Assembly (NCBI GenBank): GCA_905142475.1 | Contig: LR990730.1 | Coordinates: 2,666,001 to 2,730,000, forward strand | Reading direction: 5' to 3' | Source of the DNA: Xanthomonas hydrangeae | Lineage (GTDB): Bacteria; Pseudomonadota; Gammaproteobacteria; Xanthomonadales; Xanthomonadaceae | DNA length: 64,000 nt | Shown here: positions 30,182 through 38,714 of the stretch, piece by piece | Numbering within the stretch: position 1 is the first letter of the stretch | Layout: each line of letters opens with the position of its first letter | Notes under the pieces: model-generated | What the model was told of the DNA's origin: nothing | Database searches by the model: none | What the model saw: the letters and a program-made list of their open reading frames with translations, nothing else | Program-made: the position numbers and the translations under genes

Positions 30182-30946
30182 CTAGAACAGCTCAAGTGAC
30201 GGCGGTGACATCCAGTACCTATCGCCAAGGCTGGTCGCGATGCCGCAGAACACGGAAGTAAGCGCACAGTCCGGGAGCGAATGGGACGGAGAAAAGCAAA
30301 GCTTTCCTTCCAAGCTGCCCTGAGTGAGCCTGAGCCGCCGGGGCAGTTCGCTGCCCAGCGTGGACCTCAACATCTCGACGTTGCCGGGGTATTGCAAGGA
30401 GATCGATGCCATGCTGCGAACCGCTGCCCAGCACGCATAGCGCCAATGGCCCAGGCTGTATCGCGAGTCGTACGGCATGAGTAGCCGGGCCAGCTCCACA
30501 AGGAAAAAGTCGGGAAACTGGTGAATGCGCAATTGATGCCGAAGATAGGCGGTCACGTCCTGCGGAACCAGCTCCTGCCAGACTCTTAACCACATCTCTG
30601 CATAACGGGGCTCTTGAGCCTCACTTTGCAGGTAGTGCTTGAGCCGCACTTCCAACTCCCCGAAGGGGACGTGTGGCCAAGTGTAGGACCATGGAATCTT
30701 GTCACCGGCGATCGCATGGCTATCCAGGCCGGCCTTTGGCTCGATTCGGATGACCCCCAGCGCATCCAGCACAGAAAGAACGCTGTGGGTCCCCTCTACA
30801 GTGGGCGCAACGCGTGTTCGCGCGTGGGCAGATTGTACCAGAGCCAGAAGATAGAGGGCGCCGCGACCGCCTAGATGACGGACGTCGCTAATGGTTGGGG
30901 CGTCAAGACGCCCTAGATCCCGAGGCTGCGGTTTTGAGGTGTTCAT
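30182..30946 (-). CDS. Hypothetical protein divergent from an XRE regulator
   Basis: 254 residues, ending LELF. No family recognised. GGRGALYLLALVQSA resembles a winged-helix N-terminus, and WSYTWPHVPFGELEVRLKHYLQSE and FPDFFLVELARLLMPYDSRYSLGHWRYACWAAVRS are rich in aromatics. It is divergent from the XRE gene at 31084 with a palindrome between them. That layout suits a regulator-target or toxin-antitoxin-like pair, but no evidence beyond layout exists. Confidence 0.6.
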   Translation of the reverse strand: MNTSKPQPRDLGRLDAPTISDVRHLGGRGALYLLALVQSAHARTRVAPTVEGTHSVLSVLDALGVIRIEPKAGLDSHAIAGDKIPWSYTWPHVPFGELEVRLKHYLQSEAQEPRYAEMWLRVWQELVPQDVTAYLRHQLRIHQFPDFFLVELARLLMPYDSRYSLGHWRYACWAAVRSMASISLQYPGNVEMLRSTLGSELPRRLRLTQGSLEGKLCFSPSHSLPDCALTSVFCGIATSLGDRYWMSPPSLELF

Positions 30947-31015
30947 CTATTCGACGGAGGATACGGAGCAGTCGATCCAGGGGCGCAGGCTGCTTGCTAG
31001 CCGTTGCCATAGCAT

Positions 31016-31030
31016 CTAAGAATATCTTAG
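31016..31030. promoter_or_regulatory. Palindromic operator-like site
   Basis: CTAAGAATATCTTAG: 6-base arms CTAAGA/TCTTAG around ATA, between the divergent 30946 and 31084 genes. It is a probable binding site for the XRE protein. A close relative occurs at 38683. Confidence 0.6.
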
Positions 31031-31083
31031 TATCCAAGCGCCGGTCACTTCCGCCATCCTTAACCCTCCTTGAGGGGGTAAAA

Positions 31084-31431
31084 GTGAATAGGTGGACGGC
31101 AGAACATCCGGTTTTTGCGCTGCGGCTAGCACAGGCGCGCGAACGAGCCGGGCTATCTCAGAAGCAGCTCGGCATACTCGCCGGCTTGGATCCCGCCGTG
31201 GCCTCTCCACGTATCAACCAGTACGAACGCGGCAAGCACGAACCCCAGATCAAGACAGCCAAGCAGTTGGCTGAGGTGCTTGGCATACCCGCGGCGTTTC
31301 TTTACACCGAAGACGAGCTGTTGGCCCAACTTCTTCTGCAGTGGAACGACCTATCCGTTCGCCAAAAGAAGGATCTGCTTAAAAGCCTTGAGAAAACTCC
31401 GGTAAAGCGGGAGCCGCGCAAAGGCCGATGA
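31084..31431 (+). CDS. XRE-family (Cro/CI-type) transcriptional regulator
   Basis: GTG start at 31084 with GAGGGGG about 7 bases upstream. 115 residues. HTH at about residues 10-65: LRLAQARERAGLSQKQLGILAGLDPAVASPRINQYERGKHEPQIKTAKQLAEVL. The C-terminal tail is short and basic. It probably autoregulates through the palindrome 54 bases before its start. Confidence 0.9.
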   Translation: MNRWTAEHPVFALRLAQARERAGLSQKQLGILAGLDPAVASPRINQYERGKHEPQIKTAKQLAEVLGIPAAFLYTEDELLAQLLLQWNDLSVRQKKDLLKSLEKTPVKREPRKGR

Positions 31432-31539
31432 CGCAATCGACCGCGCTAGAGATCAAGCAGTCGAGCCGCTGGTTGCTTGATGCGTCACCTAACTGGAAAA
31501 GCCAATCGCCAGCGCGACGGAGCGATGCTCAGTCAGCGC

Positions 31540-32270
31540 CATTAATGCGGGCGGGCGATGCTTTGGAGGGCGCTATCGGTGATAAAACAAGAGCGCAGGC
31601 TGTGGTCGCCGAAGTCCCCGTTTAACCCCGCCTGCAATGCCCGTCGCTGCACGATCGCTGCAACCGTCTTCGGTGACATGGTGGGGCGGACGCGTACTCC
31701 ACAGGCGGTGGAAGAGGGAACCCACCCATGATGTCCGCTGCTTTCAGCCACGAAGCAGGATGCCCTTGCGCAGCCCATAAGGGGTTTGTCGGATGCGGCA
31801 GTGGCGCTCGGACCAGCCTACTGGGTTTTGCTTTGCTCTAGCCGATAGATGAACTCGTCTTCGCCAATGCGTCGCAGGTCCTGCCAATCAGCTGCCGGGA
31901 TCTCGCTGCGCCGGCGCGTGCCACTAGCAAAACCAAACAGCAGCGCCTTATCTCAAAGCTCCTCCAACGAGCCTTGACAGGTAGACAACGGCGACTCAAG
32001 CTCGGGGCGGGTGAGGGCGGTCTTCTTGTGCGGCTGCTACCCGCGCTTGACCAAGGCACGGCGGGCTCGCTTGAGCAGCTCTCGCCCCGCCGGCGCTTCA
32101 TAAGTGTTGGCGGCCCTCGACTCAGTGAGAGCGGAAAATTTCGTCAGCAGCCGGCGAAACTGGATTAGCGCCTCGGCGAAGATTTTATCGAAGTCAAGCG
32201 CTTCGATCAGGTCGGGAGCTCGAAGTTTGGAGAGATCTACAACTGTAAAATAAGCTATGTTCGGTAACAA
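31540..32270 (-). pseudogene. Decayed TnpS-like tyrosine recombinase
   Basis: Fragments on the minus strand match the intact recombinase at 36431-37507 in order but in different frames: RARRALVKRG near 32040; KKTALTRPELE and ALLFGFASGTRRRSEIPAADW near 31850-32000; then SPKTVAAIVQRRALQAGLNGDFGDHSLRSCF near 31580-31680. Frameshifts and stops separate them. The catalytic Arg region and HxxR motif are still readable. Confidence 0.75.
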
Positions 32271-32391
32271 GAGAGTCTATGCCAGGGCTCCCTTATCGGT
32301 GCATCTAAGCCCACGTGCCCCTGACGTACCTACAGGCGCTACATGCTGAATCCTGCATGCCAGAGCTTGGACAAGGTCAGGCGGCTGAAGC
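32271..32391. other. Short intergenic stretch
   Basis: Between the recombinase remnant and the GAF-protein stop. Nothing supported. Confidence 0.3.
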
Positions 32392-33321
32392 CTACGCTGA
32401 TGCTTCTGTCGACATACTCGTGCCGCTACTGTGTGCGCTAGCGTGTTTCAGTACCCTGTCTATGTTGTCGAGCTGATCCATGTTCTTGAACCAGCTCGCT
32501 CTCCACTTTGATTTGAGTCCACGCGCGACAAGAGATGAACGAATACGTCGAGCAACCGACAGCATGCCGGTCTCACTGATGCCTGGCAGATAGATGGCAA
32601 ACTCACCTTGTGAGAGATGTGCGAGCCCGTCCTGTGGCCGTGTTGCTGCTTTCAGCAGGCTGGCGGCGATCTCTATTTCTTTTCGCTTTCCCGCATTCTT
32701 GCCTGCACTACTGACGTCCAGCTCAAACAGTAGAACTCCTCCTTGCTCATCACGTTGCAGCTCGGTCGCATTCCGTAAGAGGCTTTGGAATGCGATGAGG
32801 TCATAGAGTCCTGTCGGGACATCGACCGTTTGCATATCCTGCAGTGCTGGTTGAGTCTCGGAAAGGTGTTGCGCCCAACAACTTGCAAGAACACGTCCGA
32901 AGGTTTCGGCTACAGGGAGTAAATGGGACAATTCACCATCGACGACTGCGGTGTCTATTCCGCACAACATGCCTTCCATTCGGCCGGGAATCTTGATCGG
33001 CACACCGAGATAGCTAGAGATGCCAAGCTCGATAGCAATCGGCGCACCTGCCAGATGATCTATCTTGCTTAAATCAGGCGCACATTGGGGACCGCCCCTG
33101 GAAATGACCCGTCGACACACTGACTCGGACCAGCTTATAAATTGGTCGACCTTAAGTCCAAAACTGGAATCGGTGCATGCCCGGATGATCCAGTAGTCAT
33201 TTTTGACCTCTGCGAAAATCCAAGTCTTTAGTGGCGTGAGTTGAGCCAGACAGCCGAGAACCTCGTCAACTGTTTCGCTAGTTGACGTGAATGGGAGTTG
33301 GTTTTTAAGTGCGCCGGGCAT
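32392..33321 (-). CDS. GAF-domain protein with degenerate GGDEF domain
   Basis: Start 33321 (MPGALKNQLPFT), 309 residues. The N-terminal half resembles a GAF sensor (KTWIFAEVKNDYWIIRACTDSSFG...GISSYLGVPIKIPG). The C-terminal half has GLYDLIAFQSLLRNATELQ and HLSQGEFAIYLPGISETGMLSVARRI, a GGDEF fold in which the signature is SQGEF, so cyclase activity is unlikely. An IS3 element ends 42 bases upstream, probably altering its promoter. Confidence 0.75.
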   Translation of the reverse strand: MPGALKNQLPFTSTSETVDEVLGCLAQLTPLKTWIFAEVKNDYWIIRACTDSSFGLKVDQFISWSESVCRRVISRGGPQCAPDLSKIDHLAGAPIAIELGISSYLGVPIKIPGRMEGMLCGIDTAVVDGELSHLLPVAETFGRVLASCWAQHLSETQPALQDMQTVDVPTGLYDLIAFQSLLRNATELQRDEQGGVLLFELDVSSAGKNAGKRKEIEIAASLLKAATRPQDGLAHLSQGEFAIYLPGISETGMLSVARRIRSSLVARGLKSKWRASWFKNMDQLDNIDRVLKHASAHSSGTSMSTEASA

Positions 33322-33425
33322 ACGAAAATTTCTCTCTTTCTCCTCTATCGGCAATTTAGCAATGATACGCCCAGGGTTTCCTAGACATCTCAAGGCCATG
33401 GAAAATGGTCGATTCGGAGGTGTCT

Positions 33426-33698
33426 ATGAGCAGCAAGCGGTATACGGATGAGTTCAAGATCGAGGCGATCCGGCAAGTGACTGATCGTGGGTTCAAGGTG
33501 GCAGAAGTGGCCGAGCGCCTGGGTGTCACCACGCACAGCCTGTACGCCTGGCTGCGCACGTTCGGCAAGCCTGGCGTGGTGCAGCGCGCCGAGGTGGACC
33601 AGAGCGCCGAGGTTCGGCGGCTGAAGGCAGAGTTGCGTCGAGTGACCGAGGAGCGCGACATCCTAAAAAAGGCCGCCGCGTACTTTGCCAAGGGGTAA
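33426..33698 (+). CDS. IS3 OrfA (HTH_Tnp_1 protein)
   Basis: Start MSSKRYTDEFKIEA, 90 residues. Helix-turn-helix TDRGFKVAEVAERLGVTTHSLYAWL and a leucine-zipper-like tail (VRRLKAELRRVTEERDILKKA). AAAAAAG at 33665-33671 near the 3' end is the slip site for a -1 shift into the orfB frame, which is open from there. Confidence 0.93.
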   Translation: MSSKRYTDEFKIEAIRQVTDRGFKVAEVAERLGVTTHSLYAWLRTFGKPGVVQRAEVDQSAEVRRLKAELRRVTEERDILKKAAAYFAKG

Positions 33699-33715
33699 AG
33701 GCAAAGTACGCCTTC

Positions 33716-34570
33716 ATGCAAGCCCACTGCGGGGAATTCAGGGTGTGTGCGATGTGCCGGGTATTGCGGGTCAACCGGGCGGGTTATTACGCCTGGTTAC
33801 GCTCGCCCGACAGTGAGCGCGCCAAGGAAGACCAACGCCTGCTGGGATTGATCAAGCACCACTGGTTGGCCAGCGGCAGTGTCTATGGGCATCGCAAGAT
33901 CACTAAGGATCTGCGCGATCTGGGTGAGCGTTGCAGTCGCCATCGGGTGCATCGGCTGATGCGCACCGAGGGACTGCGTGCTCAGGTGGGCTATGGTCGC
34001 AAACCGCGCTTCCATGGAGGAATGCAGTGCAAGGCGGCGGCCAACCTGCTTGACCGACAGTTCGACGTGACGGAGCCGGACACGGCCTGGGCGAGCGATT
34101 TCACCTTCATCCGCACGCATGCAGGCTGGATGTACCTGGCTGTTGTGATCGATCTGTTTTCCCGGCAGGTCGTCGGCTGGGCGATGCGCGATCGGGCCGA
34201 TACCGAGTTGGTCGTGCAGGCCCTGTTGTCTGCGGTGTGGCGGCGCAAACCCAACGCTGGTTGCTTGGTTCACTCGGACCAAGGGTCTGTCTACACCAGC
34301 GATGACTGGCGCAGTTTCCTGGCGTCCCATGGCTTGGTGTGCAGCATGAGTCGGCGTGGCAACTGCCACGACAACGCACCCGTGGAGAGCTTCTTCGGCC
34401 TGCTCAAACGCGAGCGGATCAGGCGGCGGATCTATCCCACCAAGGACGCCGCTCGCGCCGAGGTATTCGACTACATCGAGATGTTCTACAACCCCAACCG
34501 CCGCCACGGTTCAACTGGCGACCTGTCCCCTGTAGAGTTTGAACGGCGCTACGCGCAACGAGGGTCTTGA
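33716..34570 (+). CDS. IS3 OrfB transposase (DDE integrase core)
   Basis: 284 residues from the first ATG; normally made as an OrfAB fusion by -1 frameshifting. HTH_21 region (GLIKHHWLASGSVYGHRKI), rve core with TAWASDFTFIRT (first D), LVHSDQGSVYTS (second D) and NAPVESFFGLLKRE (E). All catalytic residues are present, so the element should be active. Confidence 0.95.
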   Translation: MQAHCGEFRVCAMCRVLRVNRAGYYAWLRSPDSERAKEDQRLLGLIKHHWLASGSVYGHRKITKDLRDLGERCSRHRVHRLMRTEGLRAQVGYGRKPRFHGGMQCKAAANLLDRQFDVTEPDTAWASDFTFIRTHAGWMYLAVVIDLFSRQVVGWAMRDRADTELVVQALLSAVWRRKPNAGCLVHSDQGSVYTSDDWRSFLASHGLVCSMSRRGNCHDNAPVESFFGLLKRERIRRRIYPTKDAARAEVFDYIEMFYNPNRRHGSTGDLSPVEFERRYAQRGS

Positions 34571-34657
34571 GTGTCTACGGAACCCTGGGCGTATCAGCCT
34601 GGCATTCTTTATAGATGACAAACCCAGCATTACGCTGGTGCAGACGGGCAGCCGTCG

Positions 34658-35911
34658 TTGTCGACCTCGTTCCAGCGGCACGGCTGCGTGCCCGACTTGA
34701 TGATCAAGTGGACCTATTACGCGAAAAGGGCTCTTCAGCATCTAGTGCGCGGCTGGAAGGAAACCGACGATGCGGCCACGAACCAAGCGATCCTGCAGCA
34801 CTATGGTTTTCGCTCATTCTTCCTTGATGCTTCCGGCAATCCGCGTGTAGCCGCGTGGTTTGCAAGCAATCGATTCGAGTCAAAGAATGTCATAAACATG
34901 GTTGAAGACTGTTTCGAAGATCCTGTTTGGCTTCGCACACTCAATGCTCGGTTTGTACCCGCGGAGGATGTAGGTCACCTCTACCTGATAAGCCAAAAGG
35001 CGCTCACGCAACGAGGAATCCAGGCAGTTCACCTCCTAGAAATAGCCACGAATGAGGGAACTCCGCGATACGTTCGCCAGGACGCTTACATGGTTGGCCC
35101 CTTAGTTCAGAGTGGCCTACATGGTGATTGCCTAGTTGCACATATAACCGCGCCGTCCGAGGTATTGCGTGACTTTGCAGGCGACTGCATCGCGGAGTGG
35201 TTGTTCCCTGAACCATCGGATGATCCTGTGTATGCCGAGCTGCTCGCGATGCCATGGGAGAAGATGCGGCATCTTCCGGATGGTGACATAGAAGCATTTC
35301 GGCGATCACTAGAGCTCCCGGAGTACTCGTACCATCTGCAGAAGCACATGCCGCCTCGGAGTGCGATGTATCGCCCGTTCTGGACAAGAGACCTTCCGCC
35401 TCCTTCAGATTGTTTGGCCGAACCCCAGATGCAGATGGCGCAAGTCCTCTGTGGCAGCACCCTGTATCACGGAGTCAGCGCACCCTGCTTCGTCCTTCCG
35501 GAGTTGAACAAGCTTCTTAACATCTACGACGAGATCTCTATCGAGCTCGATGCCCTTGTTTACCACGGAATGGGAACCCGATATGGGAAGGGCGTCGGGA
35601 TGGTTAAGATGCCTGGAGAAATTGTCTGCGTTTTTGAGTATGGAGTTGACCATCCCGGATTGCGCATCATGGAAGTCAGGCGCTTTTACGGGATGCACTA
35701 TCGGATCGACACCGAGGGGAGCTGGCAGCGGATTTTGCATGAGGAGGACTGTGCATGTGGCTCCGATCACGCGGATAATTTCAGACTTCTTGGTAGAGTG
35801 GATGTTGCATTGAAGGATGGCTGGATCGAATGCGTCGCGCCCGGCCTCTACCTACAAAAAGATGTTGATCCAACCTCTGATCCCAAAGCTACGTGGGGCG
35901 AACCCTACTAA
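34658..35911 (+). CDS. FRG-domain protein, 5' end lost at the IS junction
   Basis: LQHYGFRSFFLDASGNP followed by RVAAWFASN matches the core of FRG domains (family form: LLQHYGxPTxLLDxTxNPxxALxFA). FRG proteins normally begin with an F/Y-RGQ motif 50-100 residues earlier. Here an in-frame stop at 34616 lies 20 bases inside the IS boundary, so the native start is missing. TTG at 34658 and ATG at 34706 are possible starts. The remaining part of about 300 residues (ELDALVYHGMGTRYGKGVG and so on) is unrecognised. Some FRG proteins occur in defence loci; function here is unknown. Confidence 0.75.
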   Translation: MSTSFQRHGCVPDLMIKWTYYAKRALQHLVRGWKETDDAATNQAILQHYGFRSFFLDASGNPRVAAWFASNRFESKNVINMVEDCFEDPVWLRTLNARFVPAEDVGHLYLISQKALTQRGIQAVHLLEIATNEGTPRYVRQDAYMVGPLVQSGLHGDCLVAHITAPSEVLRDFAGDCIAEWLFPEPSDDPVYAELLAMPWEKMRHLPDGDIEAFRRSLELPEYSYHLQKHMPPRSAMYRPFWTRDLPPPSDCLAEPQMQMAQVLCGSTLYHGVSAPCFVLPELNKLLNIYDEISIELDALVYHGMGTRYGKGVGMVKMPGEIVCVFEYGVDHPGLRIMEVRRFYGMHYRIDTEGSWQRILHEEDCACGSDHADNFRLLGRVDVALKDGWIECVAPGLYLQKDVDPTSDPKATWGEPY

Positions 35912-35985
35912 CAAGTTCGCGAGTAGCGCTCAGGACCTTTCATCACTGAGGCAGAGTGCGCAAGACGCGGACCTGCTATGGGTGT
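35912..35985. other. Intergenic between convergent FRG and small-peptide genes
   Basis: Short gap before the terminator; nothing else seen. Confidence 0.4.
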
Positions 35986-36013
35986 CAAAAAAGAAGGGGG
36001 CCTTTCGGCCCCC
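35986..36013 (-). terminator. Rho-independent terminator (minus strand)
   Basis: On the minus strand GGGGGCC-GAAA-GGCCCCC is followed by TTCTTTTTT. It ends the 41-aa gene; the hairpin could also serve the convergent FRG gene, though without a T-run on that side. Confidence 0.85.
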
Positions 36014-36034
36014 GTCCCCTGGTGTCGCCAACTG

Positions 36035-36160
36035 TCAGAAGATGTTGATGGCGGTGAACACCGTCAGCAGCAGTCCGACAGGCAGACAGAGCTTCACCGC
36101 GAACTTGCGGTTAAAACCCTGGCGGCTTTGCCAGCTGGCTGACACGTTCAGTTGAACCAT
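36035..36160 (-). CDS. 41-residue single-pass membrane peptide
   Basis: A perfect AAGGAGG lies 5 bases before the ATG, and a strong terminator sits 20 bases after the stop, so this is very likely a real gene although it is tiny. The sequence begins MVQLNVSASWQSRQGF, then a basic NRKFAVK and a hydrophobic helix LCLPVGLLLTVFTAINIF at the C-terminus. No family recognised. Small positively charged, single-helix peptides include type I toxins and membrane-regulatory peptides; nothing here decides between them. Confidence 0.75.
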   Translation of the reverse strand: MVQLNVSASWQSRQGFNRKFAVKLCLPVGLLLTVFTAINIF

Positions 36161-36430
36161 ATAGGCCTCCTTGATCGTGCTCCCCGGGCCCTTGGACGCG
36201 CCATCGAGGATTAGCCAGTTGGTGAGATTTTGTCTTTAGACGGAGACAGGGCCCCACCAACCACGCGCCGTACCGCCAGTTTCCCACAGATGAATGAGAA
36301 ATCGAAGTGGCCGGTTATCGCGCGAAAGCCCGCATATGCGTGCAGAGGTGAGCAGCTATCGCGATGCGACGGGGAGGATGATCCACGGCAAAGGAGTGGC
36401 CCTTCTCAGGTGGGCGAAGCAACTCAGAGC
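36161..36430. other. Upstream of the small peptide gene / downstream of recombinase
   Basis: 270 bases. It must hold the minus-strand promoter of the 41-aa gene. No transposon end matching the 46911/55138 repeats was found here. Confidence 0.4.
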
Positions 36431-37507
36431 TCAGTCTTCAAGGAGCCGAGCAGCTGGGTTGCCGATGGCCCCACCGGCCTGGAAATACCCCACGACACTG
36501 GACACCGACCGATGCTCGGTCAACTGCATGATGGCCGGCAGAGCCACGCCCTGGCGGCTGGCCTCGGTCACAAACCCCGACCGCAGGCTGTGCCCGCCAA
36601 AATCTCCCTCCAGTCCGGCCAGTCGCGCCCGCCGCTGTACGATCTCGCCTACCGCGGCCGGAGACAGGGCAGGGCCGACGCGCCGCTTCCACAGCCGTCG
36701 GAAAATCGCCCCTTCGGTGATCCCGGCTGCGTCGAGCCAGTCCTGCAACGCTAAAGCGGCCCGATCGAGCACCGGCTTGTCCGGGGTCGAACTCGCGGTG
36801 ACGCCGGCCTGCTGAGTCTTGCTGTGCTCCAGGCGGTAGATGTAACCCGCCTCGCCGATCCGGCGCAGGTCGGCGGCGGCGATCTCACTGCGCCGGCGCC
36901 CACCGCTGGCAAACCCGAAGCAGAGTAGGGCGCGATCCCGTATTCCTTCCAGGCTGTCGTCGCAGGTGGCCAGCAGGGCTTCCAGCTCGGGCAGGGTGAT
37001 CGCGGTCTTCTTGCGCGGCCGCTCGCCGCGTTTGACTGCGGCTCGGGCGGCGCGGCTGAGCACGGTGCGGATCGCTGGCTGTTCGCAGGGATTGGTCGCC
37101 TGTTTGAGCCTGTGCGCGGTGGACAGCACGGCGACCCGATGCCGCACGGTGGCCAAGGCCCAGGGCCCAAGCTTGGCCTTCAGGCCGGCCGCCACCAAGG
37201 CCTGGTCCACGATCGGCGGCAACTCCCACGCCAGCTCACCGTCAGTCGAGCGGCGCTGCATGTGGTCGACCACAAACTGCAGCACGGTGGCTTCCGGCAC
37301 CGGCAATGCGAGCTCGATGCCGTAGCGCGCCGCATGCCAGCCGGCCCAGTAGCGCAGGGCACTGGTGTAGCTGCGGGTGGTGTTCTCGGCCGCTGCTTCG
37401 GCCAGCAGCTCGCGCACCGCGTCCGCCGCCTGTTGCGCCAGCTGTTCGGGCAGTACCAGCTGGTGGACCGTCTGGACGAGGGCGGCACTAGTGGAATTAA
37501 CATTCAT
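36431..37507 (-). CDS. tnpS: TnpS-like tyrosine recombinase (cointegrate resolvase)
   Basis: 358 residues. N-terminal SAM-like core-binding domain (NTTRSYTSALRYWAGWHAARYG), then the catalytic domain: Arg in GFASGGRRRSEI, HxxR in FGGHSLRSGF, and LTEHRSVSSVVGYFQ carrying the second His and the Tyr nucleophile. TnpS proteins of Tn4651-type transposons resolve cointegrates at res. It is divergent from tnpT at 37613 with the presumed res between. No transposase gene accompanies this copy, so the module is orphan. Confidence 0.88.
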   Translation of the reverse strand: MNVNSTSAALVQTVHQLVLPEQLAQQAADAVRELLAEAAAENTTRSYTSALRYWAGWHAARYGIELALPVPEATVLQFVVDHMQRRSTDGELAWELPPIVDQALVAAGLKAKLGPWALATVRHRVAVLSTAHRLKQATNPCEQPAIRTVLSRAARAAVKRGERPRKKTAITLPELEALLATCDDSLEGIRDRALLCFGFASGGRRRSEIAAADLRRIGEAGYIYRLEHSKTQQAGVTASSTPDKPVLDRAALALQDWLDAAGITEGAIFRRLWKRRVGPALSPAAVGEIVQRRARLAGLEGDFGGHSLRSGFVTEASRQGVALPAIMQLTEHRSVSSVVGYFQAGGAIGNPAARLLED

Positions 37508-37612
37508 AGTATGTAATGTGCGCTACGAATAAGTAGGCTTAGCCACGATAATCATCACTTATCGCGAGTACTTTAACAGCGGGGCAGGGCGTCAGTACGG
37601 GAGACAGTTTCA
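37508..37612. other. Putative res (cointegrate resolution) site
   Basis: 105-base region between divergent tnpS and tnpT. It contains an inverted repeat CGATAA-(7 bases)-TTATCG at 37546-37564 that suits a tyrosine-recombinase core. Confidence 0.65.
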
Positions 37613-38554
37613 ATGGCCAGAGGCATTACCGAATCCGACGTGCACGGCGCTGCCGATGCACTTGTTGCAAATGGCGAACGACCAACGGTTGAGCGCATCC
37701 GCGCCCATTTGGGCACTGGGTCACCGAACACCGTTGTGCGCTGGCTGGAGACTTGGTGGCAGGGTTTGGGTTCTCGCTTGGCAATGGACCGTCAGGTCCG
37801 GATCACAACGGCCAACGTGCCTGAAGCCGTCGCAGCCCTGGCAGGGCAGTGGTGGACTTTGGCGCTGGAACACGCCCGAGTGCAGGCCGATGAAGCAATG
37901 ACTTCTGATCGCGCATCCCTCTCAGACGCCCGAGAAACTTTGGAGCGAGACCGACGCGCAATGCAGGCCGAGTTTGCCCGGCTAGAAAGTGTGGCCCACG
38001 CTGCTCAGCAAGCGGAACAACTCGCTGCTGCACGTACGTCTGAGCTAGAGCGCCTTGTCGAGCAGCTGCAGCGTCAGCTGGCCGAACTTGGTCAACAGCG
38101 TGACGCCTCAGCTCTGCGTGCTATCGGTGCAGAAGGCGCCAATGAAATGCTGCGGGTCCAACTCAAGGAGTTGCAGGATGCTGCGCGTGCCGAGCGCGAC
38201 ACCCTGACTCAACACATGCGTGCCACTGAAGATCGAGCACACGCGGAGATCGATCATGCGCGTCAGGAGTCAAAGCAGGCCAGACAGCAACTAGCTACCA
38301 GCCAGCGAGAGGCGACGCTGGCTAAGCGCCAATTTGAGGAAGCGCTAGAGCGCGCACACGGGAGTGTTTCGGAACTCCGCCAGGAGCTCACGGTTCAGCA
38401 GGCACGCGCTGATGCACTTGAGGCACAACTGGTCAAATTGAACGATCTGCCGGCAGCACTCGAAGCAGCGTGGCAGCAACATGTGGAACGGAGTCCACCC
38501 AAGCGCCCGAAACCTGAGCAGTCTAAGCAAGTTCGCCGCAAGGCGGTTATCTGA
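37613..38554 (+). CDS. tnpT: TnpT-like accessory protein (KfrA_N domain plus coiled coil)
   Basis: 313 residues. The N-terminal 60 residues (GITESDVHGAADALVANGERPTVERIRAHLGTGSPNTVVRWLETW) are the KfrA-type DNA-binding domain. From about 110 on it is a long Ala/Glu/Gln/Arg coiled coil, ending in a basic tail (RPKPEQSKQVRRKAVI). TnpT assists TnpS at res. Confidence 0.85.
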   Translation: MARGITESDVHGAADALVANGERPTVERIRAHLGTGSPNTVVRWLETWWQGLGSRLAMDRQVRITTANVPEAVAALAGQWWTLALEHARVQADEAMTSDRASLSDARETLERDRRAMQAEFARLESVAHAAQQAEQLAAARTSELERLVEQLQRQLAELGQQRDASALRAIGAEGANEMLRVQLKELQDAARAERDTLTQHMRATEDRAHAEIDHARQESKQARQQLATSQREATLAKRQFEEALERAHGSVSELRQELTVQQARADALEAQLVKLNDLPAALEAAWQQHVERSPPKRPKPEQSKQVRRKAVI

Positions 38555-38682
38555 TGCCAAAAAGCGCCCGTACCGCATCGCTGCGTGGGGCACCAAGCAT
38601 AGGCTGCCAGTACCACGCGCCGAGTAGCCGAACGATGGACCAAACAGTCGCCGCTGGAAGGAGAGCCGCGCTAAGCGTTACG
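38555..38682. other. Intergenic upstream of the BPSL0761-like gene
   Basis: Contains GCTAAG repeated twice just before the operator-like site. Confidence 0.4.
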
Positions 38683-38697
38683 CTAAGAATTCCTTAG
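38683..38697. promoter_or_regulatory. Operator-like palindrome resembling the 31016 site
   Basis: CTAAGAATTCCTTAG, arms CTAAG/CTTAG, differing from the 31016 site mainly in the centre. It lies just before the 38715 gene. Confidence 0.5.
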
Positions 38698-38714
38698 CTT
38701 TGGTGAGCAATCAC

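Larger units (their letters stand above)
33363..34596 (+). mobile_element. IS3-family insertion sequence, copy 1 (1,234 bp)
   Basis: Ends are TGATACGCCCAGGGTT at left and its complement at right; the 24-base terminal repeats differ at two positions. It carries overlapping orfA and orfB. The same element occurs inverted at 47894-49127 with identical encoded proteins. Copy 1 has no target duplication (CAA left, GCC right), which suggests an adjacent deletion or recombination after insertion. The subgroup looks IS51-like but was not verified. Confidence 0.95.

Noticed and set aside
31428..31625. 65-residue ORF overlapping the XRE stop
   Set aside because: The overlap looks like coupling, but the DNA beyond belongs to the antisense recombinase remnant.
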